A DNA stretch of 30,948 nucleotides from Chara braunii (lineage: Eukaryota > Streptophyta > Charophyceae > Charales > Characeae): the NCBI GenBank assembly GCA_003427395.1, contig BFEA01000219.1:2206061-2237008 (forward strand). Reading direction: 5' to 3'. Below are positions 1 through 9,928 of the stretch, one piece after another. How positions within the stretch are numbered: position 1 is the stretch's first letter; each line of letters opens with the position of its first letter. A model generated the notes under the pieces. That model saw only the letters and a list, made by a program, of their open reading frames with translations, did no database searches and was not told where the DNA came from. The translations under genes and the position numbers were made by a program.

Positions 1-504
1 CTACAAGACCATGAAGCTCACGATACGAACACCGCGAAGGGCATAACTGGGGTAAAAGTCATTGGGGCAAGCGGCTTAATCACCATACCACCACGACAAA
101 GATATGTCGAGCGTTTAGGCTGGCTCGATCAGTATAACGAGCACCAACGGAGAGACGACCTTCAGCGGGCAAGCGACCACGTGCGGAAAGCTGACAAGCA
201 GAGGGAAGGCAGCGCCTTGCGGAACTAAGGCCGTGATAGCGGAGATGAGCACCGCGTCGGCCAACAGGTAAGTCTCCAAGCCCACCGCTCACCCCCCTCC
301 CAGCTGGCTTCGTTAGCCCGAGCAAAAAACGAAATGAATCTTCCCCTACAACGAGGGAAGATACATAACTATATTTTCGGACAAAGAACTCCCGCTGCTA
401 TGGCGCAGCCCCTACATCCTGTGCCTCTCAAACTAAACCTCTACTGCCAAATCCAACACCGCCATCATGCTCGCATCGCCTAAAACCCCCGAAATTGAAC
501 CTTT

Positions 505-1215
505 GCTCGCTCGTTTTCACTTAGAAACGGGCGAGATGTGCGACTCCCATCCCCTCCCTTCTTTGCTGCCTCCGACTATGTCCGCGCAGCTCCCTTTTCA
601 CTAACCTTCTAACCTACCAACCTTCGCCTAAATCTAACAGTACATTTGAAGTCGCCACCCTTAAAAACCGCCGATCCGATCCCTCCCTCGCCCGATTCCG
701 TTCGCGACCGAGGGAGATATGCTGCTTTCAGCTCTTCCCATCTCCCTGTTCCGCCATAGCTTGGCGCACTGATCTTTCTACTTACCTCCCATCCTACACC
801 TCTAACACCAAAACTAACCCCATAATCCTACTCGCCTACATCTAAAACCTCACCCTACCACTTTTCCCCGCCCACTTCCCTGCAGGTCCGGGCAGAATCT
901 TCTTTTTTCAAACTCCTCCCACCATAGCCTCCGCGCAGCTCTATTCTATTCCAACTCCCCATCTACTAGCCTACAGGCAAATCTAGTCTCTTCATCTAAC
1001 TCGCCCCACCCTTAAACCTCATATTAGCACTTCACCTCGCCCGAATCCGTCGAGAATCGGGCGAGATACACCCATTTTCCTTCTTCCCCGTCCCCCTCCC
1101 GCCACGACTCCGCGCACTGACTTTCTCTAACAACTCCCATATCACTAACTCTTCTCCAAAACTAACATCACCAACTGACCCGCCGCATCAGGAAACCCCC
1201 AAACCCATCCTCCCC
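505..1215. repeat. Degenerate ~179-bp tandem repeat inside the terminal repeat
   Basis: Four diverged units start near 505, 689, 869 and 1038. Each has a Cys-codon-like gcccga/gctcgc start, a gggcgagat or similar element, a ctcc-rich stretch, a ccgcgcag/gcgcactga element and a Pro-like aaccccc tail. The right terminal repeat lacks about 358 bases here, almost exactly two units, joined near 12970. The unit boundaries are approximate because the copies are strongly diverged. Confidence 0.6.
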
Positions 1216-2388
1216 TTACCCAAAACCGCGGAGTATCGAGCGAGTTATCTCCCTCTTGCTGCGCCTCGGTCATTTCTCCGCCATCTCAAACCTTCATCTA
1301 CATGGACCCGGCACTGCTCTGCGGCCAGGTTTGGTCGCTCCTTTTCCTTCCTCGCTGCGCCCAGGCGATCGCCCGCCTCCCCCGACTCTACTTTCGCACA
1401 CACCCGGCTTCTGCTGCGCTGCCCCGCTGCCGATTTCTGCAACCTACGCTCCGAGGGCTGTCCGCGGGCAAGCTCAGTGCCTCGCCACTTGGCCTCACCC
1501 GCAATGCCCCGCCTTGCTCCTCATGCCTAGTGCCCGTCGCCCCTCCGCTCCCCTGCGCGCATTGGCGGAGGCCGCCCGACGGGTCCTGCTGTGCGGAAGG
1601 GAGCCAGCCACTACCTGGCTCGTACGGTCTTTCACCCCCTATCTCCCGAGTCCGACTCTGTTCAGCAGGCTACCGCCACCGCCCCTTCCGCACGTCCTTA
1701 CCTATGTGGAGCGCTGCCCCCTCGGGTCCCCGGCGGCCAAAATCTCTCCCTGAGACAACTGGCCACGGAACTAGGGGCTCGGCCCGCTCCAAGCCTAAGC
1801 GTGCCTCTGTGGATTGGGCCCGGTACGCCCTTCCCCGGTAGCAGCAAATACTCATAAGAGCACCTTGAGACCAAAGAAAAACGAGGTCTCATGTGGCTGG
1901 CCCTCGCAGTCTGCGGTCTGCCCCGGTGCATGGCCCGCCACCTCTCTCGTCCCAACGGGCACACACACACTTAGGGTACTCTTAACAAATCGTGGGCGAC
2001 TGACAATGGCGAGTAGTAGGCTTTTTATTTTATTGTATTTCTATTTTGGCAAATTGTAATCGTCGGTATATGGCGACTCGAGGAAAAGGAACCCACTAGT
2101 ACCGCACCTACGCCGCCGACGGCAAGACTAGGGGAAGTGGATAGCCCCTCTGGGCCCTTCGCGCCAGTCTGATATTCCCACATTGTCATCATTCGTCTTC
2201 GATCCTTGAATCTCCCTGATAAAAGTCCAACGCCGTAACTAATAGCGCCCAAGTCTGGGTCTAGCGTCGACGGGCGCCCAAATACACAGACACTGCGCGA
2301 CGTGCCAAACTACCAAGACGCCTTCAGAAGTCACTTGGTTGTCGATGCTGCCCTCCGCCCGTACGCGCAGGCCTCGGTCAAATGTACC

Positions 2389-2436
2389 AATAAAACGAAG
2401 ACATCCTTAATTCCTGCTTAATCAGAAATAAATAAA
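2389..2436 (+). promoter_or_regulatory. Cluster of AATAAA polyadenylation-like signals in the left terminal repeat
   Basis: AATAAA occurs at 2389-2394, 2427-2432 and 2431-2436 on the plus strand, 250-290 bases before the repeat edge. The same cluster is kept in the right copy around 14290-14345. If the element is transcribed from the plus strand these could mark the R/U5 side. On an AT-rich background the motif can also be chance. Confidence 0.25.
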
Positions 2437-2682
2437 TAATAATAATATCACTAACAAAACGACCGATGTTTGTGCCGGCTTTATAATAAAAAAACAGAAA
2501 AGAATCACGCGCGCCCTAAACGTGCGCGCCCACGCACTCTCTATTATAGTCAACCATCCAGTTAACGTAAGTCACAGACGCAGTCGCGCCTAGCGCGGTA
2601 TACTTAAACTTAAAACCAAGACTATTTCTTGTCACTTGCAAAAACCAGGGCGGAAACCCTTGTAAGGGTATTGGCGCCGACA

Positions 2683-4673
2683 GCTTACCGGACCATATTA
2701 AGCGACGTCCCCGTCGCTTCGCAAAATCGAAAAGCTATCAGATTACCCAAGATGCTGACGAAAAAGGAGTCAATCCGATTAGCCGACAAACACAGGGTAG
2801 AGGCTTCCATCAAACCATGTCTCCACAACTATATGCTGTCAGGTTTCTAACCCGGGCTCTCCCCGGTCCTAGACAACCTTCGGCTTCTCGTTGGGTGTCC
2901 CTAGTCCTGGCCAAAACTAGGGATGCGGGCCCTAACTGAGACCTTTGAAGGCAATATCGCCTTCCTTCTCAGAGAATCTCTCGCAATCAAATACACATAC
3001 GTATATTTTTATACTTAATATCCACTCGGCTCGTTCTGCAGTCTAGTACAGAAAGGCTAGGTCTCCATCTTGGCCCACCATAGCCTGGCTGATCGGACCG
3101 GGACTACGGCCCACCGCATTGTTATTTTAGCGGCAGTACCCTCATTGGTTACGCAACGATAGGTTTTCTCCTGATAAGCATGCAATCAGGATTTTCAAAA
3201 ATTCTCAACCTTTACTACCCCACGGAGTAATTTCCGTGGGGCGGGCAACTCCCCTTAAACTCTTACTCCGCGGTCCCGCAGCCAGGTTGCGCCGGCTAAC
3301 AGCCATCCACTGGGGTTACGCCCTAGAGGTGCTAATCTTTACTGCTTAGCTTGGTATTCCCCTACTATGTCCCACAACTAGCACAAGTGGTTAGACGGAG
3401 CGTCGCAAAACCAATCACGGGCCCACTGCGAGATCACGCAGGGGTCTAAAGGCATTTACCAGCTCTCCCACGAAAGGCATGGCATCTTTCGCACAATCAC
3501 AAACAAAATCACCGCTAGGTCCACAAGGTCGTGACCCCTGACCTGATCAGAGCCAGCAGCCACCCATCCTGAGACGTCTCTCGCCCTGCACTCTTTTGCG
3601 ACTTTCTTAAACATCTCAAACAAACGTGGTCCCTTTCGTCAGACTTTATCACTCAAGCACTGCTTACCATGCCCTTAAATCCATTAACTACCTTTCACAC
3701 GAAGGAGGTCTCTCTCTCAATAGGTCTCCCAAACATCCCTCTCATCTTAGGATGAGCTATCACACGACCCTTTTTAAAACACCCCCCTTTTTGGGGATGA
3801 GTCTCCGACAGATAACATTACCGCCTTCCTTAATCTGAAGGGGTCTCAATCATAGAACAACCCAACCATAGAACAACTCAAACTGAGAGGCCTACTTATG
3901 GGTCCTCTCCACAACTCAACCACGAACCAATTCAACTCAGGGCCTGCTTATGGGCCCCTTTCACAACTTAACCATAAAACACCCAGCATGGTAAGTACTC
4001 GAGCCTCAAATACTCGCAAAATCCCTTAGGATTTTCACACTTTCACAATGACAGACTACACTCCCTCTCCTTAAACTCGGCTCTGTCCTGCCCGTAGGCA
4101 GGCCGCACGAGTATACCGAAGAGTAGACAGTTCACATTCATTCATCCTCACAAATTTCACACAATCCAATACACATGAGATGTATCTCACACAAAACCAT
4201 CATACATCAGGATAAAACCTCACATGTGAGAGTGATTGTGATCGTCATATACAAAGAGAGTCTCGAATAAAAACCTCAACTCAATATATACACAGGGGTA
4301 CAATACCCTAGCTCAAACGCGAGCCAAATGTTCTCGAGTTACATGGAGTCGAACGATCTCAACCCAAATCATCACGGGTATCACACAAGAACAAATGCAG
4401 TCTCCATGACCAAGGCTATAACTAAAAACAGTTAGATCACGGCGTAGTCGTACTCCTCAATCCGAGGGGCCCAAGTAATCCAGGACATATCCAGATATCT
4501 TAAAGAAAAGTAAGGCTAGGAATCGCCCATATACCAATCCTGCAATTTTCTCCCTAGGCTAGATGGCCTATTTCCCCCACGCTGAGGTTTCTTCCCAACC
4601 CTCTCCTACCTCTCACACCTATACGTCTATCTAAGCTTAGGCAGAAAGTAGATCCCATATCTCTTTCTCTCGA
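2683..4673. other. Non-coding, hairpin-dense internal region, left part
   Basis: No convincing gene is seen. The stretch is full of short perfect inverted repeats. Arms: 2700-2706/2713-2719 (AAGCGAC); 2898-2905/2916-2923 (TCCCTAGT); 2936-2940/2968-2972 around 2947-2952/2959-2964 (GAAGGC); 3169-3175/3185-3191 (TCCTGAT); 3218-3225/3234-3241 (CCCCACGG, 8 bp); 3471-3476/3486-3491 (CGAAAG); 3741-3746/3751-3756 (CTCATC, loop TTAG); 3885-3890/3904-3909 (GAGAGG); 4018-4024/4029-4035 (AAAATCC, loop CTTA); 4075-4079/4108-4112 around 4087-4092/4097-4102 (CCTGCC, loop CGTA); 4176-4181/4184-4189 (TGAGAT); and the 12-bp palindrome 4219-4230. The stems are unrelated to each other in sequence, so this is not one repeated palindrome. 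Confidence 0.6.
3885..3957. repeat. Pair of hairpins sharing a CCTRCTTATGGG apex with different stems
   Basis: At 3885-3909 the arms GAGAGG and CCTCTC enclose CCTACTTATGGGT. At 3940-3957 GGGCC and GGCCC enclose TGCTTATG. The apical CCTRCTTATGGG is shared but the basal stems differ. The apex resembles CCAATCTTATGG of the 9.9-10.7 kb array (shared CC....CTTATGG), so these look like outlying members of the same family. Confidence 0.5.
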
Positions 4674-5463
4674 TCAGTAGGCCTTAATGCAACAAATCCC
4701 TACCTCGTAACAACTCAGCCCCTTTTCGGTACCTTGACCGCCCTGAGCGAGGTTCCTCGCCTTCTGCTGCGCCTTTGTCAACTTGAGAGGTCCATGCTCC
4801 TCCTTTATCTCATCCTCTCTCTTGCCTTTGTCCCTCGCCTGAACACTGGCTTGCCTTTTTGGGGTTCCTATCGAGAGGGGCGATTCCTGGTCACCATTCT
4901 CTACTCCTCCTTCACCCTGGTCAGTCGGCTTACTTGGGGACTCTTTTGAAACCTTCCGCTTACCATTCCTTGCCTCTTCTAGTCGTGCTAACCTCTCCTC
5001 CAATACCCCTACTTGCCTTTGTAACCCACTTAACTCTGCCTGCGATGGTGCGCCCGCAACTGGTGGCACAGAGCATTCCCCACGTGGGCCTTCTATTCCA
5101 TCTTCTGGGAATCTTAGCCTCAAGGAACGCACCAATTCATCCCACGTTTTCGACTCCTGCTTGAGGGTATATACCTCCTCACTTAGTCTTTCACAAACAA
5201 ACAGCAGGAACATGCACCTCATCGCCCTCTCGTCCCACTTCTTTACAAGGCTGAAGCCCTGAAAGTCATGTAGGAAGCCAGACAAGTTCCTTCCTTGGAA
5301 CAACAAAGCACGGAGGTCTAGCGACATTGACTATCGTAGTGCCTCGCACAACAGCACCTTCATCTGGCACGAATGCCTCCAACGCAGGATTTTGGCAAAG
5401 CCGCTCTCTTCCGCCATGATACTGATGACCGTCTGATACGCAAAGCGGGCAATAGATCATCAA
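4674..5463 (-). pseudogene. Gag-like (capsid) remnant of an LTR retroelement
   Basis: The main open frame runs from 5327 down to 4674 (217 residues). Residues 1-75 read like the C-terminal part of a plant retrotransposon capsid: a hydrophobic helix pattern, then TWDELVRSLRLRF, the usual W-x-EL...L-x-x-RF signature. Residues about 95-125 form a Leu-heptad coiled coil (LQRQVGVLEERLARLEE). A charged Lys/Glu/Gln tail follows, with no zinc knuckle seen. The upstream stretch 5463-5266 is open in another frame and overlaps it, suggesting a frameshift near 5300 within one original gag. No protease or RT follows to the left. It sits inside the giant terminal-repeat element, so it is either that element's own gag or an older nested fragment. 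Assignment rests on pattern memory, not on a search. Confidence 0.5.
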
Positions 5464-5835
5464 ACAGAGATTTAAGTAAGCTCAGGCAGACAAGGGCAAA
5501 CTGCTAACACTTAAATCATGCTATCTACCCCTTTACTCACGCAATCAGGCCTCAACCCCTAGTTACCCTGATGCTTACCTTTATAACTACGGTAATGGAT
5601 AGAGAGACGACCACAGCCAAGCCAAAGGAAGCGCATTTAGTAGGAGAGAAGACATTCGCTACCTAACTACTGCTACCCAAATCTCACCCCAGTCCCCTAC
5701 TCCCTCATCTGGGTCATGGGAACTAGCATATGCGTCGACCACATTAGCCATGCTCCTAAGCCACTGACTAGGAGGAGAAAACCTTAGGTCCAGATACAAT
5801 CCATATACCAGCTCGCATGTATAGCACCCACTCCC
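5464..5835. other. Spacer between two minus-strand open frames
   Basis: No gene or clear repeat is seen in these 372 bases. If the ORF at 5836-6333 and the gag-like frame belonged to one coding unit, this spacer would be an intron or a decayed middle part. I see no open frame bridging it. Confidence 0.35.
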
Positions 5836-6333
5836 TCATTCCCGTGTTTTCAAAGCGGCGTCAGTTGCTGCCATTATCCTAGCCTGTCCACCAAAACACT
5901 TCTCAATGAGAAACTCGGGCAGGATGACCCGTAGTGGCGCTGACGGAAGCACAAACTCCTCAGCACGCTTGATCTCTATACGGGTCAGCACTTGCTCTTC
6001 TCCATCGCAAGACACTTCCTTCGCCCACTTCACTGCGGTTGCCTCAGCCACTCTCAAAGGCCTCGTGAGCAGGCTCCCGTGCCCAAGTGCCGACTCAACC
6101 CCATGCCCGACCCAGAATGAGGAAGAGGCGTACAGAGTCACCCTCACGATCGCGCATCCCTGATCATCATCGAGACCGGACTCGATCCAGGCGAAAATAT
6201 CTTTGCCTATAAATGCGCCCCACCAGGAAGAGATATATTCTCCCTCCTTGACACGCCTTGGTAAGGAAATCTCAAGCCCATCTCCCTTCTTGACAGGCAA
6301 GGTCACACTGGGATCTTCCTTAGCATAAGGCAT
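5836..6333 (-). CDS. Unrecognised 165-residue ORF, hypothetical
   Basis: An ATG-started open frame of 165 codons on the minus strand ends at 5836. Its composition is protein-like rather than low-complexity: mixed hydrophobic and charged residues, several Trp (SSWWGAF near residue 37, FAWIES near 48, FWVGHG near 73), an IVRVTLYASSSF beta-like segment and an ILPEFLIEKCFGG segment near the end. There is no signal peptide, membrane helix or Cys/His cluster, and I recognise no family. It lies 370 bases upstream (in minus sense) of the gag-like remnant and might be an N-terminal gag/matrix-like part of the same element. The antisense strand also has a shorter open frame, so coding is not proven. 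Confidence 0.35.
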   Translation of the reverse strand: MPYAKEDPSVTLPVKKGDGLEISLPRRVKEGEYISSWWGAFIGKDIFAWIESGLDDDQGCAIVRVTLYASSSFWVGHGVESALGHGSLLTRPLRVAEATAVKWAKEVSCDGEEQVLTRIEIKRAEEFVLPSAPLRVILPEFLIEKCFGGQARIMAATDAALKTRE

Positions 6334-6374
6334 CCTGAGTTGCCTTCGCTCTGGTCTGGGTTCTGCCCATCACA

Positions 6375-6520
6375 NAAAAAACGTCCAGCATNCGCTTTCG
6401 GNTACCATGCTAATNATCNCGTTCTAGCATNTCTACCCTTATTTNAGGAGNAGTNCAAACACATATAAANGCCCATAGGTTAATAATTNGACTCNAGATG
6501 CTCACATAAATCCTGGNAGA
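6375..6520. other. Patch of scattered ambiguous bases
   Basis: About fifteen isolated N calls lie within 150 bases (first at 6375, last near 6517), unlike the clean sequence around them. This marks low-coverage or collapsed sequence. Frames and repeats here should not be trusted. Confidence 0.9.
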
Positions 6521-7313
6521 CTGATAATTCAAATGCATACCTCAGATGCATAACCTATATAAATATCTCTGACAAGGATAATTATCAGAGGACTATAATC
6601 ACCAAGCACATAGCCTCACACGATCAGACGCTAGGCAAGCTTACTCAGACAGTATCCGGCATATAGGACTGAGTTCAACATATAACTTAAATAGAAATGC
6701 CCTCAGACGATTAGTCTCAGGTCCTTAGTTCCAACTCATAGATTCCAGTGGATGGTCCGACCCTAGGAGGGGCTCAAAGCAATGGTCTACCATAAATAAC
6801 ATGGTATACCCTTCACTATCAGGCGCCATACAAGTCTACTACTTCTCGTAGCCCTTTCCATTGGGGCCTTACCACGGTGCTCACTACATCTCTTTACTGC
6901 CTTATACGCCTAATTTCAAACATACCATGCGGAGCAAGCCTCAGACTTTTATGACCATACAACTCAAGCAATTACTTAGAACCCAAATTCCAGGATCCCA
7001 ATTCATACTCGTACAGGCTCTCAATATCCCTAGCCTAACTTTCCTCGAAGTCCCTTAACGACTTCTAACACAATAGGCTTCTTTACTCATTTTATGCCTC
7101 GCCCTAAATCCAAAGTGTTGTATTGCATCCTTGACCGCTCGGGTAACTTCCCTTAGCTATTATGGGCACCTTACACGGCCAACTCCCACAATCCACACTT
7201 AGTTTTGCGGATACCACCTCATCCTACCTCAGTAGTGTCAGACATGCAAATCATCGTCCAAACCCATCAACTATCGGGGTCAAAAGAGGTATCAACTCCA
7301 GCTACCGTCACAC
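6521..7313. other. Non-coding region with further hairpins
   Basis: No supported gene. Inverted repeats include 6567-6572/6585-6590 (CTCTGA) and 6784-6793/6801-6810 (GGTCTACCAT pairing 9 of 10 around loop AAATAAC). An imperfect pair lies near 6696-6716 (CCTCAGAC with GTCTCAGG, one mismatch). It resembles the left internal region in density of stems. Confidence 0.45.
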
Positions 7314-7386
7314 TAGTCAAAGTGCGCAAGTGCATAATCAAAGAACGTGCGCGCATAGTCAACGTATGTGGGCGCATAGTCAAAGT
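7314..7386 (+). repeat. 21-bp tandem repeat, about 3.5 copies
   Basis: Units start at 7314, 7335, 7356 and 7377, each beginning TAGTCAA or TAATCAA and carrying a variable GTGCGC/GTGGGCGCA tail. The period is a multiple of three and the plus frame from 7205 to 7762 stays open through it, giving a 7-residue repeat with the pattern V/I-K/N-x-x-x-x-I, rich in Arg and Lys. The enclosing 185-codon frame is not recognisable and I do not call it a gene. Confidence 0.6.
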
Positions 7387-8980
7387 TTATCCCTATCGCG
7401 GCACCCTTACTTCACCGAATAGAACCAACTCACACAATCAATCTCTCACTCGCTTTCTATCCAACGTCTTCAATCGATCAACCATAAAGGTTCAACAAAG
7501 ACCTCTCGTTTTGCCTTGTTCTCACACTCCCATACCCGGATGTCGTTCTTCCAGGGACAACGGTAGGCGACCGTTATCCCCGGCAACGGCGCCACCTGTC
7601 AGGCGCATCGGTCCGGCACCGCACGCAGCAGCGGGGGACCCTCTCGGCCTCGTCACGCAGGAGTTGGACCAACCTCGTCACGAACACACCAATGGAGTTT
7701 CCTTAAGCCGCTCCGGCCGAGTGCGCCAACCATTCCTCTCGCGAGCCCCTACGACAGGATAGGGTCTACGCGAGGCACAGTTTACCTCCACCTTACGGGA
7801 GTTATCACCTCCCTTCGGTGGGCGTATCCCCGTCGAGCTACCAGTCCACATTACGAAAGCTACTCGGTTGCAATTGCAGAGGTGGACAAGCCGTGGGCAT
7901 TTCTCTTTCGCTGTAGCATAGGGGGTACGCGCGGTAATACGCCTATCGAACCTGCACGCGAACCAACATCTTAGAGGGCTGAGGTCCCAAGCGCGACTCG
8001 TCGTCGGTCGACTAGGACGCATCTCACACACCACGCGCACACCACTTCACGAACATAAAAAAATAAAACACACACACATGAAACGACGCAACACAAACAA
8101 CGCGACAACGCCCCTAGCCCCTAGGTAGCCATCCCATAACTTTCCGATGCGGAAATCCAATAGGCGTCGCGCACGAGACTTAGTATAAAACCGCGCGAAC
8201 GTAGGGCTATCTCATATCGACTCACAATGCAAACGTGCGCAAGCAGTCGCAATGATGGTGTACCATGTAGTACCCCTACTCGCGCGGTCCTCGTTAATCT
8301 CGAGGGTCGCATTCGACACTCAAGTGTCGGCTGACACGTGCCTTGAGGGTTAATCTCTCGACGCTGGACAACAGTCATGCGTGGTTGAAGACCACACACC
8401 CTCTTCTGCACTCTGTGCACAGTGGGTGGTACACAGGTCCATACCTGTGGTGGCAGTCGCTTCTTATTGCCCTGGAGATGAGTCTCACTCCGGGTCTGGG
8501 CGAAAGTCAAGGTGTTTGACTTTGACGGCTACCACGGACTACAACGTCCAACCATACAAACTCTAAAAAGCAAGGGTGAGAAGGGAACCTCCCTTCCCTC
8601 TCGAGACATAATCCAGTTAACCCTTATTCCCACTCACAGTAGGTCTCTCAGATACTCAGGGCACTCATAAATACGTAAGGGTTGATTATACAGGACGATC
8701 ACTAATCACACTCACACTGAGGCTCCTCTCAGCCGTATATGTAAGAAATCGCAGGCAATCACATCCAGAATCCGAGCCACAACCATATCTGCAATCACAT
8801 CAAAGATTCAACCAGAAGTTCACGCCCTACACGGGGTCAACTTCAATCATTCCTCGCATTCATACCCCTCGCTTTAGCCATACAAACCTCACTCGTGCAA
8901 CTCTTAAATAAATACTCAGTACTTTTGTTGGATGGTCATTCAATAAAGTCCGGGTAAAAACACAACAAAACAATTCAAAT
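7387..8980. other. Non-coding or unassigned region with strong short palindromes
   Basis: Several open frames exist on both strands (for example 7678-8040 and 8121-8510, minus), but all are Arg/Pro-rich and unrecognised, typical of GC-rich non-coding DNA. Clear inverted repeats are 7559-7564/7570-7575 (AACGGT), 8314-8320/8323-8329 (CGACACT around CA) and 8432-8438/8443-8449 (CACAGGT around CCAT). The last two are perfect 7-bp stems with 2-4 base loops. Confidence 0.4.
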
Positions 8981-9097
8981 CTCAAGGCTAAAGCCTTTAG
9001 GTTGAGTGGCAGGAGTGAATTGGAGTTGAATCGTAGACCGACGAATCGGCAACCGACCTGTTATTAATGATAACAGAAGATGATCCTTGCAGGATCA
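8981..9097. other. Cluster of consecutive stem-loops
   Basis: Three stem-loops lie within 117 bases. At 8981-9006 CTCAA/TTGAG encloses AAGGCT/AGCCTT. At 9058-9076 CTGTTAT pairs with ATAACAG around TAATG. At 9081-9097 TGATCC pairs with GGATCA around TTGCA. The stems differ and no gene overlaps them. Confidence 0.5.
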
Positions 9098-9304
9098 AGT
9101 TGAATCTAGTCCAAGTCTTGAATCAAGAGGCCAAGAAGACCTGTAACGCAGGACAGGCCAATCCCAAGGCTAAACCTATAAGTCCATGGAGAATAATCCC
9201 CATATCACGACCTCACTCAAATCATCCTAATTAACTAAGCCTAAGTCTATCCTTAAGCACTGCCCAGAGCAAAGGTAGAGTTTGGCAGAGTCTCCTCTAT
9301 ACCG

Positions 9305-9660
9305 GGTGGATCGTCAGAATCACCACCTGTCAAAATATAGTCTATCTCCTTTTAACAAGGAAAAGTGTCTTTTCAAAATTGATATGAGCCCAAATATGAA
9401 AACAGAAATAGTCTTTGACTTTCCAAAGTCCAATTTTGTCTAACTCTCTGAATCAGCAAAAATTTGGGCAGTACTCCCTTTAGAAAAGGAGACTGTCCAG
9501 ATTTTTACTAAGTCATATATAAACTTTAGACAAGTTGAACTTTGACAAGTCAATAATTGACTAACTCCTTGGATTTGTAGAAATTTCGGCACCGCTTTCC
9601 GTAGGGAAAGTAGCTTGTCAAGATTTATATAAAGCCAAGTATAACAAAAGATCCAAGAAA
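9305..9660. repeat. Diverged ~122-bp tandem repeat with a hairpin at the same place in each unit
   Basis: A GTC-initiated A/T-rich segment recurs at 9367, 9495 and 9617 (spacings 128 and 122), and an AAATTT-SGGCA segment recurs at 9460 and 9581. Just before each GTC lies a different hairpin: 9347-9351/9357-9361 (TCCTT/AAGGA), 9474-9481/9484-9491 (CTCCCTTT/AAAAGGAG, one mismatch) and 9595-9600/9605-9610 (CTTTCC/GGAAAG). A related hairpin, GGTGG/CCACC at 9305-9327, also precedes CTGTC. Stem position is kept while stem sequence changes. Confidence 0.5.
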
Positions 9661-9928
9661 ATGCGAAAATCGATCTAAAAACAAAAACTTAGCTCAGAAA
9701 ATGCAGGAATTGAGACTAACTTCTATCGCTCTAGCACGTGACGAGCCTCTAAAGCAACTACCTGTCAAACTGAAACTCAGACCAAGTAGTACCCTCACTC
9801 AGTCACATGAAGGTCAAACCACAAAGGTAAGTACTCTCACCAGCCCAAAGCATACCTGAACCAACAATAGTTCGTAATCTCTCGATGTTTTAATCCCTTA
9901 TACCCAGCTTACATAGGGCATAAAGCCA
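9661..9928. other. Spacer before the hairpin array
   Basis: AT-rich sequence without a gene. I see no member of the hairpin family here. Confidence 0.4.

Larger units (their letters stand above)
1..2682. repeat. Left terminal direct repeat (LTR-like) of a giant element, cut by window edge
   Basis: This stretch recurs at 12258-14587. Base 1 pairs with 12258. The offset is 12257 up to about position 710 and about 11900 after a length difference. In the first 660 bases I count about 21 mismatches by eye, mostly transitions. Both copies end in GACA, here at 2682, after which they diverge completely, which fits the CA end of a TG...CA LTR. The outer left end lies outside the window. No protein family is recognisable: the overlapping Pro/Arg-rich frames at 1256-1857 are broken in the other copy. 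Several AATAAA motifs occur on the plus strand at 2389-2436. Orientation is unresolved, because neither a tRNA-like primer site nor a clear polypurine tract abuts 2683. A plain large duplication is the alternative, but the clean boundary of the right copy favours an LTR. Confidence 0.72.

Noticed and set aside
1256-1857. Overlapping long open frames (165, 179 and 88 codons) in the terminal repeat
   Set aside because: They overlap in several frames on GC-rich DNA, are Pro/Arg/Leu-rich without motifs, and the corresponding frames in the other repeat copy are broken or shifted.
2683-2710. tRNA primer-binding site at the inner edge of the left terminal repeat
   Set aside because: The sequence after 2682 does not begin with TGG or fit a tRNA 3' end that I recognise.
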